Shown: positions 33,215 to 42,681 of the stretch, piece by piece
Layout: each line of letters starts with the position of its first letter
Numbering within the stretch: position 1 is the first letter of the stretch
From: Bradyrhizobium sp. WBAH42
GTDB lineage: Bacteria; Pseudomonadota; Alphaproteobacteria; Rhizobiales; Xanthobacteraceae
Assembly (NCBI RefSeq): GCF_024585265.1
Contig: NZ_CP036533.1
Coordinates: 4,659,001-4,723,000 of the forward strand
Direction: 5' to 3'
DNA length: 64,000 bases
Notes under the pieces: model-generated
What the model was told of the DNA's origin: nothing
Database searches by the model: none
What the model saw: only the letters and a program-made list of their open reading frames with translations
Made by a program: the position numbers and the translations under genes

Positions 33215-34735
33215 TCAGCTCGCCTCCGCCAGCAGCGACAGCTGCCGCGGCTGCGGCTCGGTCTGGGTCTGGTCGGTAAGATGGGTTGGATAGACGCCGG
33301 TGAAGCAGTGATCCGCGAACTTTGGATTGGCGGGATCGCGGCCGGGCTCGCCCATGGCGCGGTACATGCCGTCGATCGACAGGAAGGCGAGTGAGTCCGC
33401 GCCGATGAGCTCGCGCATCTCCTCCAGCGAATGCGTCGCTGCCAGCAGGCCGCCGCGGTCGGGCAGGTCGATGCCGTAATAGTCAGGGTAGAGGATCGGT
33501 GGCGAGGCGAGACGGAAATGCACCTCCTTGGCGCCGGCATCGCGCATCATGCGCACGATCTTCTTCGAGGTGGTGCCGCGCACCAGGGAGTCGTCGATCA
33601 GGATGATGCGCTTGCCTTCGATCGCGGCGCGGTTGGCCGAGTGCTTCATGCGCACGCCGGATTCGCGGATCGCCTGCGTCGGTTGGATGAAGGTGCGGCC
33701 GACATAATGGTTGCGGATGATGCCGAGCTCGAACGGCACGCCCGAATGCTGGCTGTAGCCGACCGCCGCGGGCACGCCGGAATCCGGCACCGGCACGACG
33801 ACGTCGACAGGCACATGGCTCTCGCGTGCGAGCTGCGCGCCGAAATTCTTGCGCACCTCGTAGACCGAGCGGCCGTGGACGATGGAATCCGGCCGCGAGA
33901 AGTAGATGTATTCGAAGATGCAGGGGCGCGGCGCCATCGGCGGGAACGGCTTGTGGATGTCCTGGCCGTTCTCGTCGAACACGATGACCTCGCCGGGCTC
34001 GATGTCGCGCACGAAGCGGGCGCCGATGATGTCGAGCGCGCAGGTCTCAGACGTCAGGATCGGGCAGCCGTCGAGCTCGCCGAGCACCAGCGGGCGGATG
34101 CCGCGCGGATCGCGCGCGCCGACCAGCTTCTTGTTGGTCAGCGAGACCAGCGCATAGGCGCCTTCGATCTCGCGCAGCGCGTCGATATAGCGCTCGATGA
34201 AGCGGCTGCGCCTCGAGCGCGCCACCAGATGCAGGATCACCTCGGTGTCGGAGGTCGACTGCATCATCGCGCCGTTCTTGACGAGTTCGCGGCGCAGCGT
34301 CAGGCCGTTGGAGAGGTTGCCGTTGTGGGCGACCGCAAGGCCACCGGCATTGAGCTCGGCGAACAGCGGCTGCACGTTGCGCAGGATGGTGGCGCCGGTC
34401 GTGGCGTAGCGGACATGGCCGACCGCGACACTGCCGGGCAGGCGGTCGATCACCTCGCGGCGGGAGAAGGTGTCGCCGACGAGGCCGAGGCGTCGTTCTG
34501 AATGAAAGCGGCTGCCGTCGTAGGAGACGATGCCGGCGGCCTCCTGGCCGCGGTGCTGCAGGGCGTGAAGGCCGAGCGCGGTGATGGCCGCCGCATCAGG
34601 GTGACCGTAGATGCCGAAGACGCCGCATTCCTCGCGCAGCGTATCGCCTTCCAGATCGTCCTGAAGCTCGAGTGCGGCCGGGCCTGGACCGGCGTTTGGA
34701 TCGAGATCAATGGCGTCCTGGTCAGGGTGTCGCAT
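33215..34735 (-). CDS. purF: Amidophosphoribosyltransferase
   Basis: A 506-residue enzyme for the first committed step of purine synthesis: glutamine plus PRPP to 5-phosphoribosylamine. The N-terminal Ntn glutaminase domain has Cys37 after a propeptide (LREECGVFGIYGH), and the RYATTG and NGNLSN motifs line the glutamine site. The C-terminal PRTase domain carries the PRPP loop IILIDDSLVRGTT. The propeptide is long, as is usual in alphaproteobacteria. It lies 28 bp downstream of cvpA in the same direction. Confidence 0.95.
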   Translation of the reverse strand: MRHPDQDAIDLDPNAGPGPAALELQDDLEGDTLREECGVFGIYGHPDAAAITALGLHALQHRGQEAAGIVSYDGSRFHSERRLGLVGDTFSRREVIDRLPGSVAVGHVRYATTGATILRNVQPLFAELNAGGLAVAHNGNLSNGLTLRRELVKNGAMMQSTSDTEVILHLVARSRRSRFIERYIDALREIEGAYALVSLTNKKLVGARDPRGIRPLVLGELDGCPILTSETCALDIIGARFVRDIEPGEVIVFDENGQDIHKPFPPMAPRPCIFEYIYFSRPDSIVHGRSVYEVRKNFGAQLARESHVPVDVVVPVPDSGVPAAVGYSQHSGVPFELGIIRNHYVGRTFIQPTQAIRESGVRMKHSANRAAIEGKRIILIDDSLVRGTTSKKIVRMMRDAGAKEVHFRLASPPILYPDYYGIDLPDRGGLLAATHSLEEMRELIGADSLAFLSIDGMYRAMGEPGRDPANPKFADHCFTGVYPTHLTDQTQTEPQPRQLSLLAEAS

Positions 34736-34763
34736 CTCGTTCTCGCCTCTCTCTAGGGCTGTA

Positions 34764-35393
34764 TCAACGCGCCGCAGGTTTCTCGATCAGCTTTTTCATG
34801 CCGTCACGAGCCGATTTACTGTATCCGTCGCCACTGCCCGAAGGCTGCTGCTCGGATTCAGCTTGATCATCATCTGGTTTGTTTTTCTTGAATCTCTTCA
34901 AGATGGTGTTCTCGGGGTCGTCAGGCAAGAGGGCCATCAGCCAATCGCCGGTTCCCTGGAGCACGACGCGGGACTTGGCCCCGGTGACCCAGTCCGGCCG
35001 CTGCTTGTCCGGCACCAGCCAGGTGAAGAACAGGAAGGCAACCACCACGATCAAAAGCCCGCGAGCCAGCCCAAACAGGAAGCCGAGGGTGCGATCCAGC
35101 GCGCCGATCCGCGAATCCAGGATCATGTCGGAGATCCGGACCGTGATGACGGAGACCACGACCAGGGTGCCGACGAACACGCCCGCGACCACGACCACGC
35201 TCGCGACCGTGTCGTTGTTGAAATAGCTCTTGGCGGTCGGCAGCAGCTTCGAGAAGGAATACAGCGTCACGATCGCCGCCGCACCCCAGGCCGCGATCGA
35301 CAGGATTTCGCGCATGAAGCCGCGGACCATGGCGAGCAGGCCCGAGATCAGCATCACACCGAGCAGGATCAGGTCGAGGAGTGTTACTGGCAT
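34764..35393 (-). CDS. cvpA: CvpA family membrane protein
   Basis: A 209-residue protein. LLDLILLGVMLISGLLAMVRGFMREILSIAAWGAAAIV is the CvpA signature, with about four membrane helices and a polar C-terminal tail of 60 residues. CvpA was named for colicin V production and is often next to purF, as here. More recent work links it to envelope stress resistance; its molecular role is unsettled. Confidence 0.9.
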   Translation of the reverse strand: MPVTLLDLILLGVMLISGLLAMVRGFMREILSIAAWGAAAIVTLYSFSKLLPTAKSYFNNDTVASVVVVAGVFVGTLVVVSVITVRISDMILDSRIGALDRTLGFLFGLARGLLIVVVAFLFFTWLVPDKQRPDWVTGAKSRVVLQGTGDWLMALLPDDPENTILKRFKKNKPDDDQAESEQQPSGSGDGYSKSARDGMKKLIEKPAAR

Positions 35394-35450
35394 CGGCTGG
35401 TCTGGTCCGCTCGTACTTCAAAGGTGCTCTAGCGAATCGGTGTTTGGCCG

Positions 35451-35470
35451 CTGCCCTAAAAGAAGGGCAG
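35451..35470. other. Perfect hairpin in the radA-cvpA gap
   Basis: CTGCCCT pairs with AGGGCAG around a 6-nt loop in the 167-bp gap between radA and cvpA. No T-tract follows on the minus strand. It may be an attenuator or only a local fold; the rest of the gap shows nothing else. Confidence 0.4.
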
Positions 35471-35560
35471 ACGGCGTTCCCGGCAAGGCCGCAACCACGC
35501 AATCCCATGCTGCTTTTGTGACGGCTGTATAGCGGCGAGGGCCTCCGGCGTCACCTCCAC

Positions 35561-37006
35561 CTAACCCTCTCCGCGGCGGAATCTTGCCGGTGTGGCATTT
35601 TTCTCTGGCTGCGCGCTGGATTCGCCCCGGCGGGAGCCCCGGGCTGCGATCTCGGCGACCAATGTCGTCAGGCTGTTCACCGTGTTCAGGGACAGTCCGG
35701 CGTCGCCGCCCGCATCGCCCCGTGCCGATTCGGGCAGCACCGCGCGCTGGAAGCCGAGCTTTGCCGCCTCCTTCAGCCGGGCCGGGGTCTGCGCCACCGG
35801 GCGCACCACGCCCGACAGCGAGATTTCGCCGAAATAGACGGCATCGGTGGGTAACTGCGCATTAACCAGCGATGACACCAGGGCCGCGGCGGCGGCGAGA
35901 TCGGCCGCGGGCTCGTGGATGCGCAGGCCGCCGGCAACGTTCAGATAGACGTCGTGGCCGGACAGCTTGACCCCGCAATGGGCCTCCAGCACGGCCAGCA
36001 CCATCGAGAGCCGGCTCGGATCCCAGCCGACCACGGCCCGGCGCGGGGTGCCGAGCGAGGTTGGGGCCACCAGTGCCTGCAATTCGACCAGAACGGGCCT
36101 CGTGCCCTCGATGCCGGCGAAGACCGCGGTGCCGGGCGTACCGAGATCGCGCTCGGACAGGAACAGCTCCGACGGGTTGGTGACCTCGCGCAGACCAAGG
36201 CCCGTCATCTCGAACACGCCGATCTCGTCGGTCGGACCGAAGCGGTTCTTCACCGCGCGCAGGATGCGGAATTGCTGCGAGCCTTCGCCCTCGAACGACA
36301 TCACCGCATCGACCATGTGCTCGACCACGCGGGGGCCGGCGATCTGGCCGTCCTTGGTGACATGGCCGACCAGGATGATGGCGGCTCCGGTCTTCTTGGC
36401 GAAGCGGATCAGCGCCTGCGCCGAAGCGCGCACCTGCGTCACCGTGCCGGGCGCCGATTCCACCGTGTCGGTCCACATGGTCTGGATCGAGTCGATCACG
36501 ATCAGCCGGGGCACTGCGCCCTCCGACAGCGTCGAGACGATGTCCTCGACCGAGGTCTCGGCCGCGAGCTGCACCGGCGCGTCCGACAGCCCGAGCCGCT
36601 CGGCGCGCAGGCGCACCTGGGCGACCGCCTCTTCGCCGGAGATGTAGACGACGCGGTGGCCGGCGCGCGCCAGGAGACTGGTCGCCTGCGTCAGCAGCGT
36701 CGACTTGCCGATGCCGGGATCGCCGCCGACCAGCAGCACCGAGCCGCGCACGAAGCCGCCGCCGGTGACACGGTCGAGCTCGGTCATCCCCGAGGACAGG
36801 CGCGGCGCGTCCGGGCTCTTGCCGGCAAGGCTCTCCAGCGCAAACGTTCGGCCCTTGCGTTTGGAGCGGATCGACACCGGCACGCTGCCGCTGGTGTCTT
36901 CTTCCGCGAGCGTATTCCACTCGCCGCAGGACTCGCACTTGCCCTGCCAGCGGTTATAGGCCGCGCCGCAGTTCTGGCAGACGAAGGACAGCGTGGATTT
37001 GGCCAT
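35561..37006 (-). CDS. radA: DNA repair protein RadA
   Basis: A 481-residue protein with three parts: an N-terminal C4 zinc finger (Cys10, Cys13, Cys24, Cys27), a RecA-like ATPase with Walker A GGDPGIGKST (about 94-103) and the RadA-specific KNRFG motif (VKNRFGPTDEIGVFEM), and a C-terminal Lon-like domain. RadA drives branch migration during recombination. A Cys/Gly-poor, charged tail (RGSRRGESSAQPEKNATPARF) ends the chain. It heads the radA-cvpA-purF run. Confidence 0.95.
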   Translation of the reverse strand: MAKSTLSFVCQNCGAAYNRWQGKCESCGEWNTLAEEDTSGSVPVSIRSKRKGRTFALESLAGKSPDAPRLSSGMTELDRVTGGGFVRGSVLLVGGDPGIGKSTLLTQATSLLARAGHRVVYISGEEAVAQVRLRAERLGLSDAPVQLAAETSVEDIVSTLSEGAVPRLIVIDSIQTMWTDTVESAPGTVTQVRASAQALIRFAKKTGAAIILVGHVTKDGQIAGPRVVEHMVDAVMSFEGEGSQQFRILRAVKNRFGPTDEIGVFEMTGLGLREVTNPSELFLSERDLGTPGTAVFAGIEGTRPVLVELQALVAPTSLGTPRRAVVGWDPSRLSMVLAVLEAHCGVKLSGHDVYLNVAGGLRIHEPAADLAAAAALVSSLVNAQLPTDAVYFGEISLSGVVRPVAQTPARLKEAAKLGFQRAVLPESARGDAGGDAGLSLNTVNSLTTLVAEIAARGSRRGESSAQPEKNATPARFRRGEG

Positions 37007-37196
37007 GGGGACAGCGAGTCGCGGGTTTCGGATGTGCTGATAGCACGGAATGGCGGGCCGATCGCCGGAGCTTCGAATATCTCAATTTGGCACCGGAGAT
37101 ATACCCTTCGTTAGCTCTGTGCCGCCGTGCCCGGCTGGATTTTGCCAATTCTTAGCGGACGGGGGCCCAATCTCGGAACCAACGGGGGCGGCGAAG

Positions 37197-38345
37197 ATGA
37201 CGAGATTTCTGCGAATATTGCTCGCGGCGGGCGTGGCCTGCGGCGTTTTCGGGTCCGCTGGCCGCAGCCTTGCCAAGCCCCTCAACATCGTCTTCGTCAA
37301 TCCCGGCAAGTCCGGCGAGGTCTATTGGGACATGGTCGCGCAGACCATGCAGGCCGCCGGCCGCAAGCTCGACGCGCATGTCGAGGTGCTGACCAGCGAG
37401 CGGAACTACCGCACCATGCAGGAGCTCGGCTTCGGCGTGGTGGCCCGTGCCGACAAGCCGGACTTCCTCATCCTGTCGAACGAGGAATCCGCCGCCGTTC
37501 CCATCCTGGAGGCCGCCGAAGCCGCGGGCGTCAAGACGCTGCTGCTTTCGAACACGCTGATCGGCGAGGACGCGGTGCGTCTTGGACCGCCGAGGCACAA
37601 GCTCAAGACCTGGCTCGGCGACATCACGACCGATCTTCAGATTGCGGGCGCGCGGATGGCCGATGCGCTGATCACGGCCGCGCGTGCCGAGAAATGGCAG
37701 AGCCCCGATGGCAAGATCCACATTCTCGGCATCGGTGGCGACGAGACGACGCCCGCCTCGATCGCCCGCAATGCCGGCCTCAAGCTCGCGGCGGATGCTG
37801 CGTCCGACGTCGTGGTGGACCGCATGCTGTTCGCCAACTGGACGCAGTCCGAGGCCGAGCGGGTTACGGCAAACTATCTGAGCTGGGCCGCACGCAAGGA
37901 AATCCGGCCTGCCGGGATCTGGGCTGGAAACGATCCGATGGCGCTCGGCGCGCTGCGTGCGGCAATCGCCGCGGGCCTCGTGCCCGGCCAGAACATCCAG
38001 GTGGTCGGCCTCAACTGGTCGGAGGATGCGATGCGCGAGATCAAGGCCGGCCGCATGCTCCTGACCGATGGCGGGCATTTCCTGCTCGGCGGCTGGTCCG
38101 TCGTTCTGCTGCGCGACTATGCCGACGGCTGCGATTTCGCCGCCGTTTCGCCCCGCGTCGAGGTCAAGACGTCGGCGATCACCCGCGACAATCTCGCGTC
38201 TGTCGGCGACCTCATCAGGACCCGGGCGTTCGACCGGATCGACTTCACGCGGTTCCGGGCGCAGGCCGGGCGCTGCGGCCAATATGACTTCTCCCTCGGT
38301 GCGCTCATCTCGTCGCTGCCGCTTGCCGAAGGCGTTGCGGATTGA
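37197..38345 (+). CDS. Periplasmic sugar-type binding protein paired with a GGDEF-EAL protein
   Basis: A 382-residue protein with signal peptide MTRFLRILLAAGVACGVFGS and then a Peripla_BP_4-like two-lobe fold (KPLNIVFVNPGKSGEVYWDMVAQTMQAAGR, ILSNEESAAVPILEAAEAAGVKTLLLS, AGIWAGNDPMALGALRAA, LLTDGGHFLLGGW). No ABC permease or ATPase is nearby. Its stop overlaps the beginning of the next gene, a c-di-GMP enzyme with a periplasmic sensor region, so it probably acts as the ligand-binding input of that enzyme. Confidence 0.8.
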   Translation: MTRFLRILLAAGVACGVFGSAGRSLAKPLNIVFVNPGKSGEVYWDMVAQTMQAAGRKLDAHVEVLTSERNYRTMQELGFGVVARADKPDFLILSNEESAAVPILEAAEAAGVKTLLLSNTLIGEDAVRLGPPRHKLKTWLGDITTDLQIAGARMADALITAARAEKWQSPDGKIHILGIGGDETTPASIARNAGLKLAADAASDVVVDRMLFANWTQSEAERVTANYLSWAARKEIRPAGIWAGNDPMALGALRAAIAAGLVPGQNIQVVGLNWSEDAMREIKAGRMLLTDGGHFLLGGWSVVLLRDYADGCDFAAVSPRVEVKTSAITRDNLASVGDLIRTRAFDRIDFTRFRAQAGRCGQYDFSLGALISSLPLAEGVAD

Positions 38346-38362
38346 TGCGCAAGGGTGAGGCG

Positions 38363-40414
38363 ATGACCGATCCGGATCGCAAGCAGCAGGCAGCGCCACC
38401 GCGCTTGCGCTCGGTCGTCCACGCGATGATCTGGGCCACCGTGCCCGTTCTGCTGCTGGTGCAATTGCTCGCCTCCGCCGGCGTCGAGGCATCGAGCTTC
38501 TGGTCGCAGCTGAGGCAGCTCGACGCCCGCATGGCCCGCGTCGCCGAGAGCCGCGCCGAGCTGATCGCCGAGCCGCTCTGGAAGATGCGTTACGACCAGG
38601 TCACGGGCGTGCTCAACGAGATCATGCATGACGAGACCATCGCGGCGGCGGCCGTCTATGACGATACAGGCGCCGCGATCGCCCGTGTGGTCGCGCGCTC
38701 GGAAGGCCAGTCGGTTGCTGAGGTCTCGCACCCGATCCGCTACAGCAACGGCAATATGGCCGTTCAGGCCGGCCGCATCGCCATCGCCTATTCGCGTACG
38801 GCGCTCTACGCGGATGCGGGCAGCCGCCTGATGCTGCTGCTCGTCGTCGGGCTGCTCGCAACCTTCGCGACCCTGATCGCCATGCGGATCTCCGCCAACA
38901 TCTTCATCGGCAGGCCGCTCGCGGCCATGATGTCGGCGATCCAGCGCAGCAAGCAGGACGGCCGGGCCTATCCGGCTGATGTCACGTCTTCGAACGAATT
39001 CGGCCAGCTCGCGCGCGCCTTCAACGCCATGCAGCACACGACGTCAGGCGCGCTGGACCGGCTCGGGCACATGGCGACGCACGATCCGCTGACCGGGTTG
39101 CCGAACCGGCGCTCCCTGACCGAGCGCCTCGCCGTGACGAGCCAGAATGGAGGCGCGGCGGATACGCCGGTCGCGTTCTGCTTCATCGATCTCGACGACT
39201 TCAAGGGCATCAACGATACCTTCGGACACGAGGCCGGCGATGCGTTCCTGGTCCAGATCTCGCAGCGCCTTCGTCGCGCGGTCGAAGCCGAGGACTGGGT
39301 TGCCCGGCTCGGCGGCGACGAGTTCGTCGTCATTCGCCCCGAGGTGCGCGACGAACAGGCCGCGCACGCATTCGCTCAACGCGTGCTCGATGCCATTTCC
39401 GAGCCGATCCGCCTCCACGACAAGCAGGTGGTGCCGCGCGCCAGCATCGGCCTTGCCGTGCGCCACGCCGACGATCCGGAGCTGTCGCATCTGCCGACGC
39501 TCGCCGACATCGCGCTCTATCATGCCAAGAGCAAGGCGCCCGGCACGGTCGCTGTGCTGGACGAAGCGCTCCAGCGCGACTATCGCCGCCGCAGGGAACT
39601 CGAGCTCGCCATTCCCACCGGCTTTGCCGAGGGCCAGTTCGAGGTCTGGTACCAGAGCCAGGTCGATCTCGACAGCCATGAGGTCGTCGGCCTGGAAGCG
39701 CTGATCCGCTGGCGCCATCCCGAGCACGGCGTGATCGGCCCCGGCGAATTCCTGCCGCTGATCGAGCGCAGCGGCAACAATGCGCGGCTGACCCGGTACG
39801 TGCTGACAGATGCCTGCCGGGCCTTGCAGCAATTGGCGGCTGCGGGCAGGCCGCAGATCCGGATCGCGATCAATCTGCCGCCGTCCGAGCTTGCCGACCA
39901 TTCGCTCGCCGCCGAGCTGCGCGCGACCTGCGCGCGCTTCGGTGTCGCGGCATCGATGCTCGAGCTCGAGATCACCGAGGGATCGCTGATCAACAACATC
40001 GCCAGCGCCTCCGAAACGCTGCATCGCCTGCGGCGCCTGGGCGCCACGATCGCGCTCGACGATTTCGGCACCGGCTACTCTTCGCTCGCCCATCTGCGCC
40101 GGTTTCCGCTCGACAAGGTGAAGATCGACAAGGCATTCATCAGCGAAATTCCCGGCAGCGCGGAGGACAAGGCGATCGTCGGCGTCATCGCATCACTCGC
40201 CGCCACGTTGGGACTGACATTGGTCGCCGAAGGCATCGAGCGCGCCGAGCAGGCCGCGGCCATGCGCGAGATGGGCGTGCGGCTCGGACAGGGATTCCTC
40301 TACCAGCGGCCGCAGCCGCTCGAGGCCGTGCTGCAATGGCTCGATGGCCAGCCGGCGGCGGCGAGCCGCGTCATGGCTGACAGCCCATCGATCACCCCGG
40401 AATTCGCCGCCTGA
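38363..40414 (+). CDS. Membrane GGDEF-EAL c-di-GMP signalling protein
   Basis: A 683-residue protein. TM1 is at about residues 20-40, a periplasmic region of about 110 residues follows, and TM2 (LMLLLVVGLLATFATLIAMRI) leads into a HAMP-like segment. The GGDEF domain has an intact LGGDEFV (near residue 317), so cyclase activity is possible. The EAL domain has intact LEALIRW (near 443), DDFGTGYSS and KIDKAFI, so phosphodiesterase activity is also possible. The start at 38363 has GGGTGAGG upstream; TTG 38342 and ATG 38345 overlap the preceding stop and are alternatives. Confidence 0.88.
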   Translation: MTDPDRKQQAAPPRLRSVVHAMIWATVPVLLLVQLLASAGVEASSFWSQLRQLDARMARVAESRAELIAEPLWKMRYDQVTGVLNEIMHDETIAAAAVYDDTGAAIARVVARSEGQSVAEVSHPIRYSNGNMAVQAGRIAIAYSRTALYADAGSRLMLLLVVGLLATFATLIAMRISANIFIGRPLAAMMSAIQRSKQDGRAYPADVTSSNEFGQLARAFNAMQHTTSGALDRLGHMATHDPLTGLPNRRSLTERLAVTSQNGGAADTPVAFCFIDLDDFKGINDTFGHEAGDAFLVQISQRLRRAVEAEDWVARLGGDEFVVIRPEVRDEQAAHAFAQRVLDAISEPIRLHDKQVVPRASIGLAVRHADDPELSHLPTLADIALYHAKSKAPGTVAVLDEALQRDYRRRRELELAIPTGFAEGQFEVWYQSQVDLDSHEVVGLEALIRWRHPEHGVIGPGEFLPLIERSGNNARLTRYVLTDACRALQQLAAAGRPQIRIAINLPPSELADHSLAAELRATCARFGVAASMLELEITEGSLINNIASASETLHRLRRLGATIALDDFGTGYSSLAHLRRFPLDKVKIDKAFISEIPGSAEDKAIVGVIASLAATLGLTLVAEGIERAEQAAAMREMGVRLGQGFLYQRPQPLEAVLQWLDGQPAAASRVMADSPSITPEFAA

Positions 40415-40426
40415 GCCGTGGCCGGG

Positions 40427-41152
40427 TTACGGCTGCGCTGCGTTCCAGAGCATCGAGAGCCCGGCGGCGATCATGATCGCGTCCATCACCAGGCGGAACA
40501 CGTCCGGCTTCAGGTGCAGCACGAAGCGCTTGGCGATGAAGGCGCCCGACATCAGCGAGGAGCCCGCGATCAGTCCCTTGATGAAGACCTCGCCAGTCAG
40601 CGCGCCGAAACGTTCGAACGTCACTGACTTCGCGAAATAGAGGCCAAGCGAGGAGGCCGCCTCCGTGGCGAGGAAGGCGCCCTTGGACAGGCCGTAGAAC
40701 AGGAACAGCGGCACGCTGAGCGGCCCGGTCGAGACCACGATGCCGGTGAGATAGCCGATCACCGCGCCGCCGATCGCAAGATGCCAGAGATTGGCCTTGA
40801 GGTCGTGCCGCGCCAGCCAGTGCCGCACCGGCACCATCGCGATCAGGAAGAGGCCGATGGCGAGATCGACGGCATGCGCGGGCAGTGCCAGCAACGTCCG
40901 CGCGCCGAGCGCCGCCGCCGGAATGCCCGTAACCGAATAGGCCGCACAGGCCCGCCAATCGACCTCGCGCCACCACGCCAGGATCCGGGAGAAGTTCGCC
41001 ATCACGGAGGCCACCGCCATGATCGGCACGGCCTCCTTCGGCCCGTAGGCATAGACCAGCACCGGCATCAGCATGATCGACGAGCCGGTGCCGACGATGC
41101 CTGAGATGGTGCCGGCGGCGAGACCGACGGTGAGGACGAAGAGAAAGGCCAA
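40427..41152 (-). CDS. Sulfite exporter TauE/SafE family protein
   Basis: A 241-residue protein with about seven membrane helices. The N-terminal LTVGLAAGTISGIVGTGSSIMLMPVLVYAYGPKEAVPIMAVASVMANFSRI matches the TauE/SafE (DUF81) repeat, and a second repeat begins at LTGIVVSTGPLSVPLFLFYGLSKG. Members export sulfite or organosulfonates, but most are uncharacterised. It is convergent with the GGDEF-EAL gene, 12 bp away. Confidence 0.85.
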   Translation of the reverse strand: MAFLFVLTVGLAAGTISGIVGTGSSIMLMPVLVYAYGPKEAVPIMAVASVMANFSRILAWWREVDWRACAAYSVTGIPAAALGARTLLALPAHAVDLAIGLFLIAMVPVRHWLARHDLKANLWHLAIGGAVIGYLTGIVVSTGPLSVPLFLFYGLSKGAFLATEAASSLGLYFAKSVTFERFGALTGEVFIKGLIAGSSLMSGAFIAKRFVLHLKPDVFRLVMDAIMIAAGLSMLWNAAQP

Positions 41153-41371
41153 GAGGAGCGCTCCGGGAATCGGAGCAGTCTAGCCGGAGGGACCGGAGAG
41201 GGCGAACATTGTCTCGAGTGCTGCCTCGTTCTCCTCGTTCCTGAATTGCGCGCGCCATTCTTTCGGGGGCGGCAACGTTCTGCTGCTCCGGCAGAAACAG
41301 CGCGATTGGGGCGGACCTTGCGGCACCCGTTCCGAGTTGGCATCATTCGTGCGAACCGCGATCATGGTGCC

Positions 41372-42148
41372 GTGACCATAACGTCTCTCCGAAGCAAGGT
41401 CCGCCGCCTTTACGAGGGCGCAACGCCGGACGGCGTGCGCTTCCGCTATGCGCTGCTCGTCTTCGATATCGTGACGGTGCTGTTCATCATTGCAACCTCG
41501 TTCCTGCAGCCCAGTGGCATCGTCGAGACGCTCGATGTTCTGTTCGGCGCCATACTGCTTGCCGACTTCTCGGCTCGGCTCCTGGTCGATCGGCATCCGC
41601 TTCGGAAGTTCACCCAGCTCGCGACCTGGGCAGACATGGTCGCGATCGTGTCCTTCCTGGCGCCGCTTGCCGGCGAAGCGGGCGGCTTTCTCCGGATCCT
41701 GCGGACGTTGGGGCTGCTTCGCGACTACCAGATGCTGGTGAGGCTCCGCCTCGATTCTCCATTCTTTCGTCGCAATGAAGACGTCATCTTCGCCGTCACG
41801 AATCTGGCGGTCTTCATCTTCGTCATGACCGGCATCGTTTACGAGACCCAGAAGTTTCGGAACGATGAGATCCGGAACTATGCCGATGCCCTGTATTTCA
41901 CCGTCACGGCACTGACGACGACCGGCTTCGGCGACATTACCCTGCCGGGCACGGTCGGCCGCTTGATCACCGTCGTGATCATGATTTTCGGCGTCACGCT
42001 GTTCTTCAATCTCGCCCGCGCACTGCTCAGTCCGCACAAGGTGCGATTTCCGTGCCCGACTTGCGGACTCCAGAGGCATGATGCCGACGCCGTCCATTGT
42101 AAGGCCTGCGGCAATGTTCTCAATATTCCCGATGAGGGGGCCACCTGA
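41372..42148 (+). CDS. Potassium channel family protein with C-terminal zinc ribbon
   Basis: A 258-residue protein. Four to six membrane helices precede a pore loop with the selectivity filter TTTGFGDITLPG (near residue 183). The last 35 residues contain CPTC and CKAC, a zinc ribbon or rubredoxin-like knuckle, which is an unusual tail for a channel. GTG 41372 is taken as the start; the frame is open to 41246. The neighbours (tauE, GFA) give no functional hint. Confidence 0.78.
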   Translation: MTITSLRSKVRRLYEGATPDGVRFRYALLVFDIVTVLFIIATSFLQPSGIVETLDVLFGAILLADFSARLLVDRHPLRKFTQLATWADMVAIVSFLAPLAGEAGGFLRILRTLGLLRDYQMLVRLRLDSPFFRRNEDVIFAVTNLAVFIFVMTGIVYETQKFRNDEIRNYADALYFTVTALTTTGFGDITLPGTVGRLITVVIMIFGVTLFFNLARALLSPHKVRFPCPTCGLQRHDADAVHCKACGNVLNIPDEGAT

Positions 42149-42309
42149 AGAGCCTCTCACGCCGGCGCGGTGCGCTGTGTGACCGGACTGAGGTCTCCTA
42201 CTGTGCATGGGGTTGTTTTCGCCTTTTTGTTTTGACCGTGCCGCTGCTGACAGCATGTTGGCAGCAGCGGCCGGCTACGACCGCGCTCCTGACAAAACGG
42301 GAGCGGATC

Positions 42310-42678
42310 ATGCCGATCGAGGCAAGCTGTCATTGCGGTGAGACGGTGTTCGAGGTGACGGAGGGGCCTTCGAGCGTGACGCGCTGCACCTGCACGCTCT
42401 GCGCCAAGCGCGGCGCGCTGTGGGCCTATTACAAGCCGGCGCAGTTCCGATTGCTGTCGCCGCCGGAGAACGTGGCGACCTATCTCTGGGGCAGCCGCAC
42501 CGTCAAACACCATTTTTGCGCGACTTGTGGCTGCGGCACCTATTCGGAGTCGCCGGACTGGTCGACCGGCAAGCCCGATTTCGACAATCCCAAGGTTGCC
42601 GTCAACGCGCGCCTGTTCGACGATTTCGATCTGGAGGCCGTGCCGGTGAACGTGATCGACGGCAGGAATTTGTGGTGA
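42310..42678 (+). CDS. GFA family protein (glutathione-dependent formaldehyde-activating fold)
   Basis: A 122-residue protein with the zinc-binding pattern of the GFA/CENP-V family: CHCGE, CTCTLC and FCATCGC. The fold binds one or two zinc ions. Members include S-hydroxymethylglutathione synthase (Gfa), but most have unknown substrates. ATG 42310 is preceded by GGGAGCGG. The exonuclease III gene converges on it, with only 3 bp between the stops. Confidence 0.85.
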   Translation: MPIEASCHCGETVFEVTEGPSSVTRCTCTLCAKRGALWAYYKPAQFRLLSPPENVATYLWGSRTVKHHFCATCGCGTYSESPDWSTGKPDFDNPKVAVNARLFDDFDLEAVPVNVIDGRNLW

Positions 42679-42681
42679 GGG

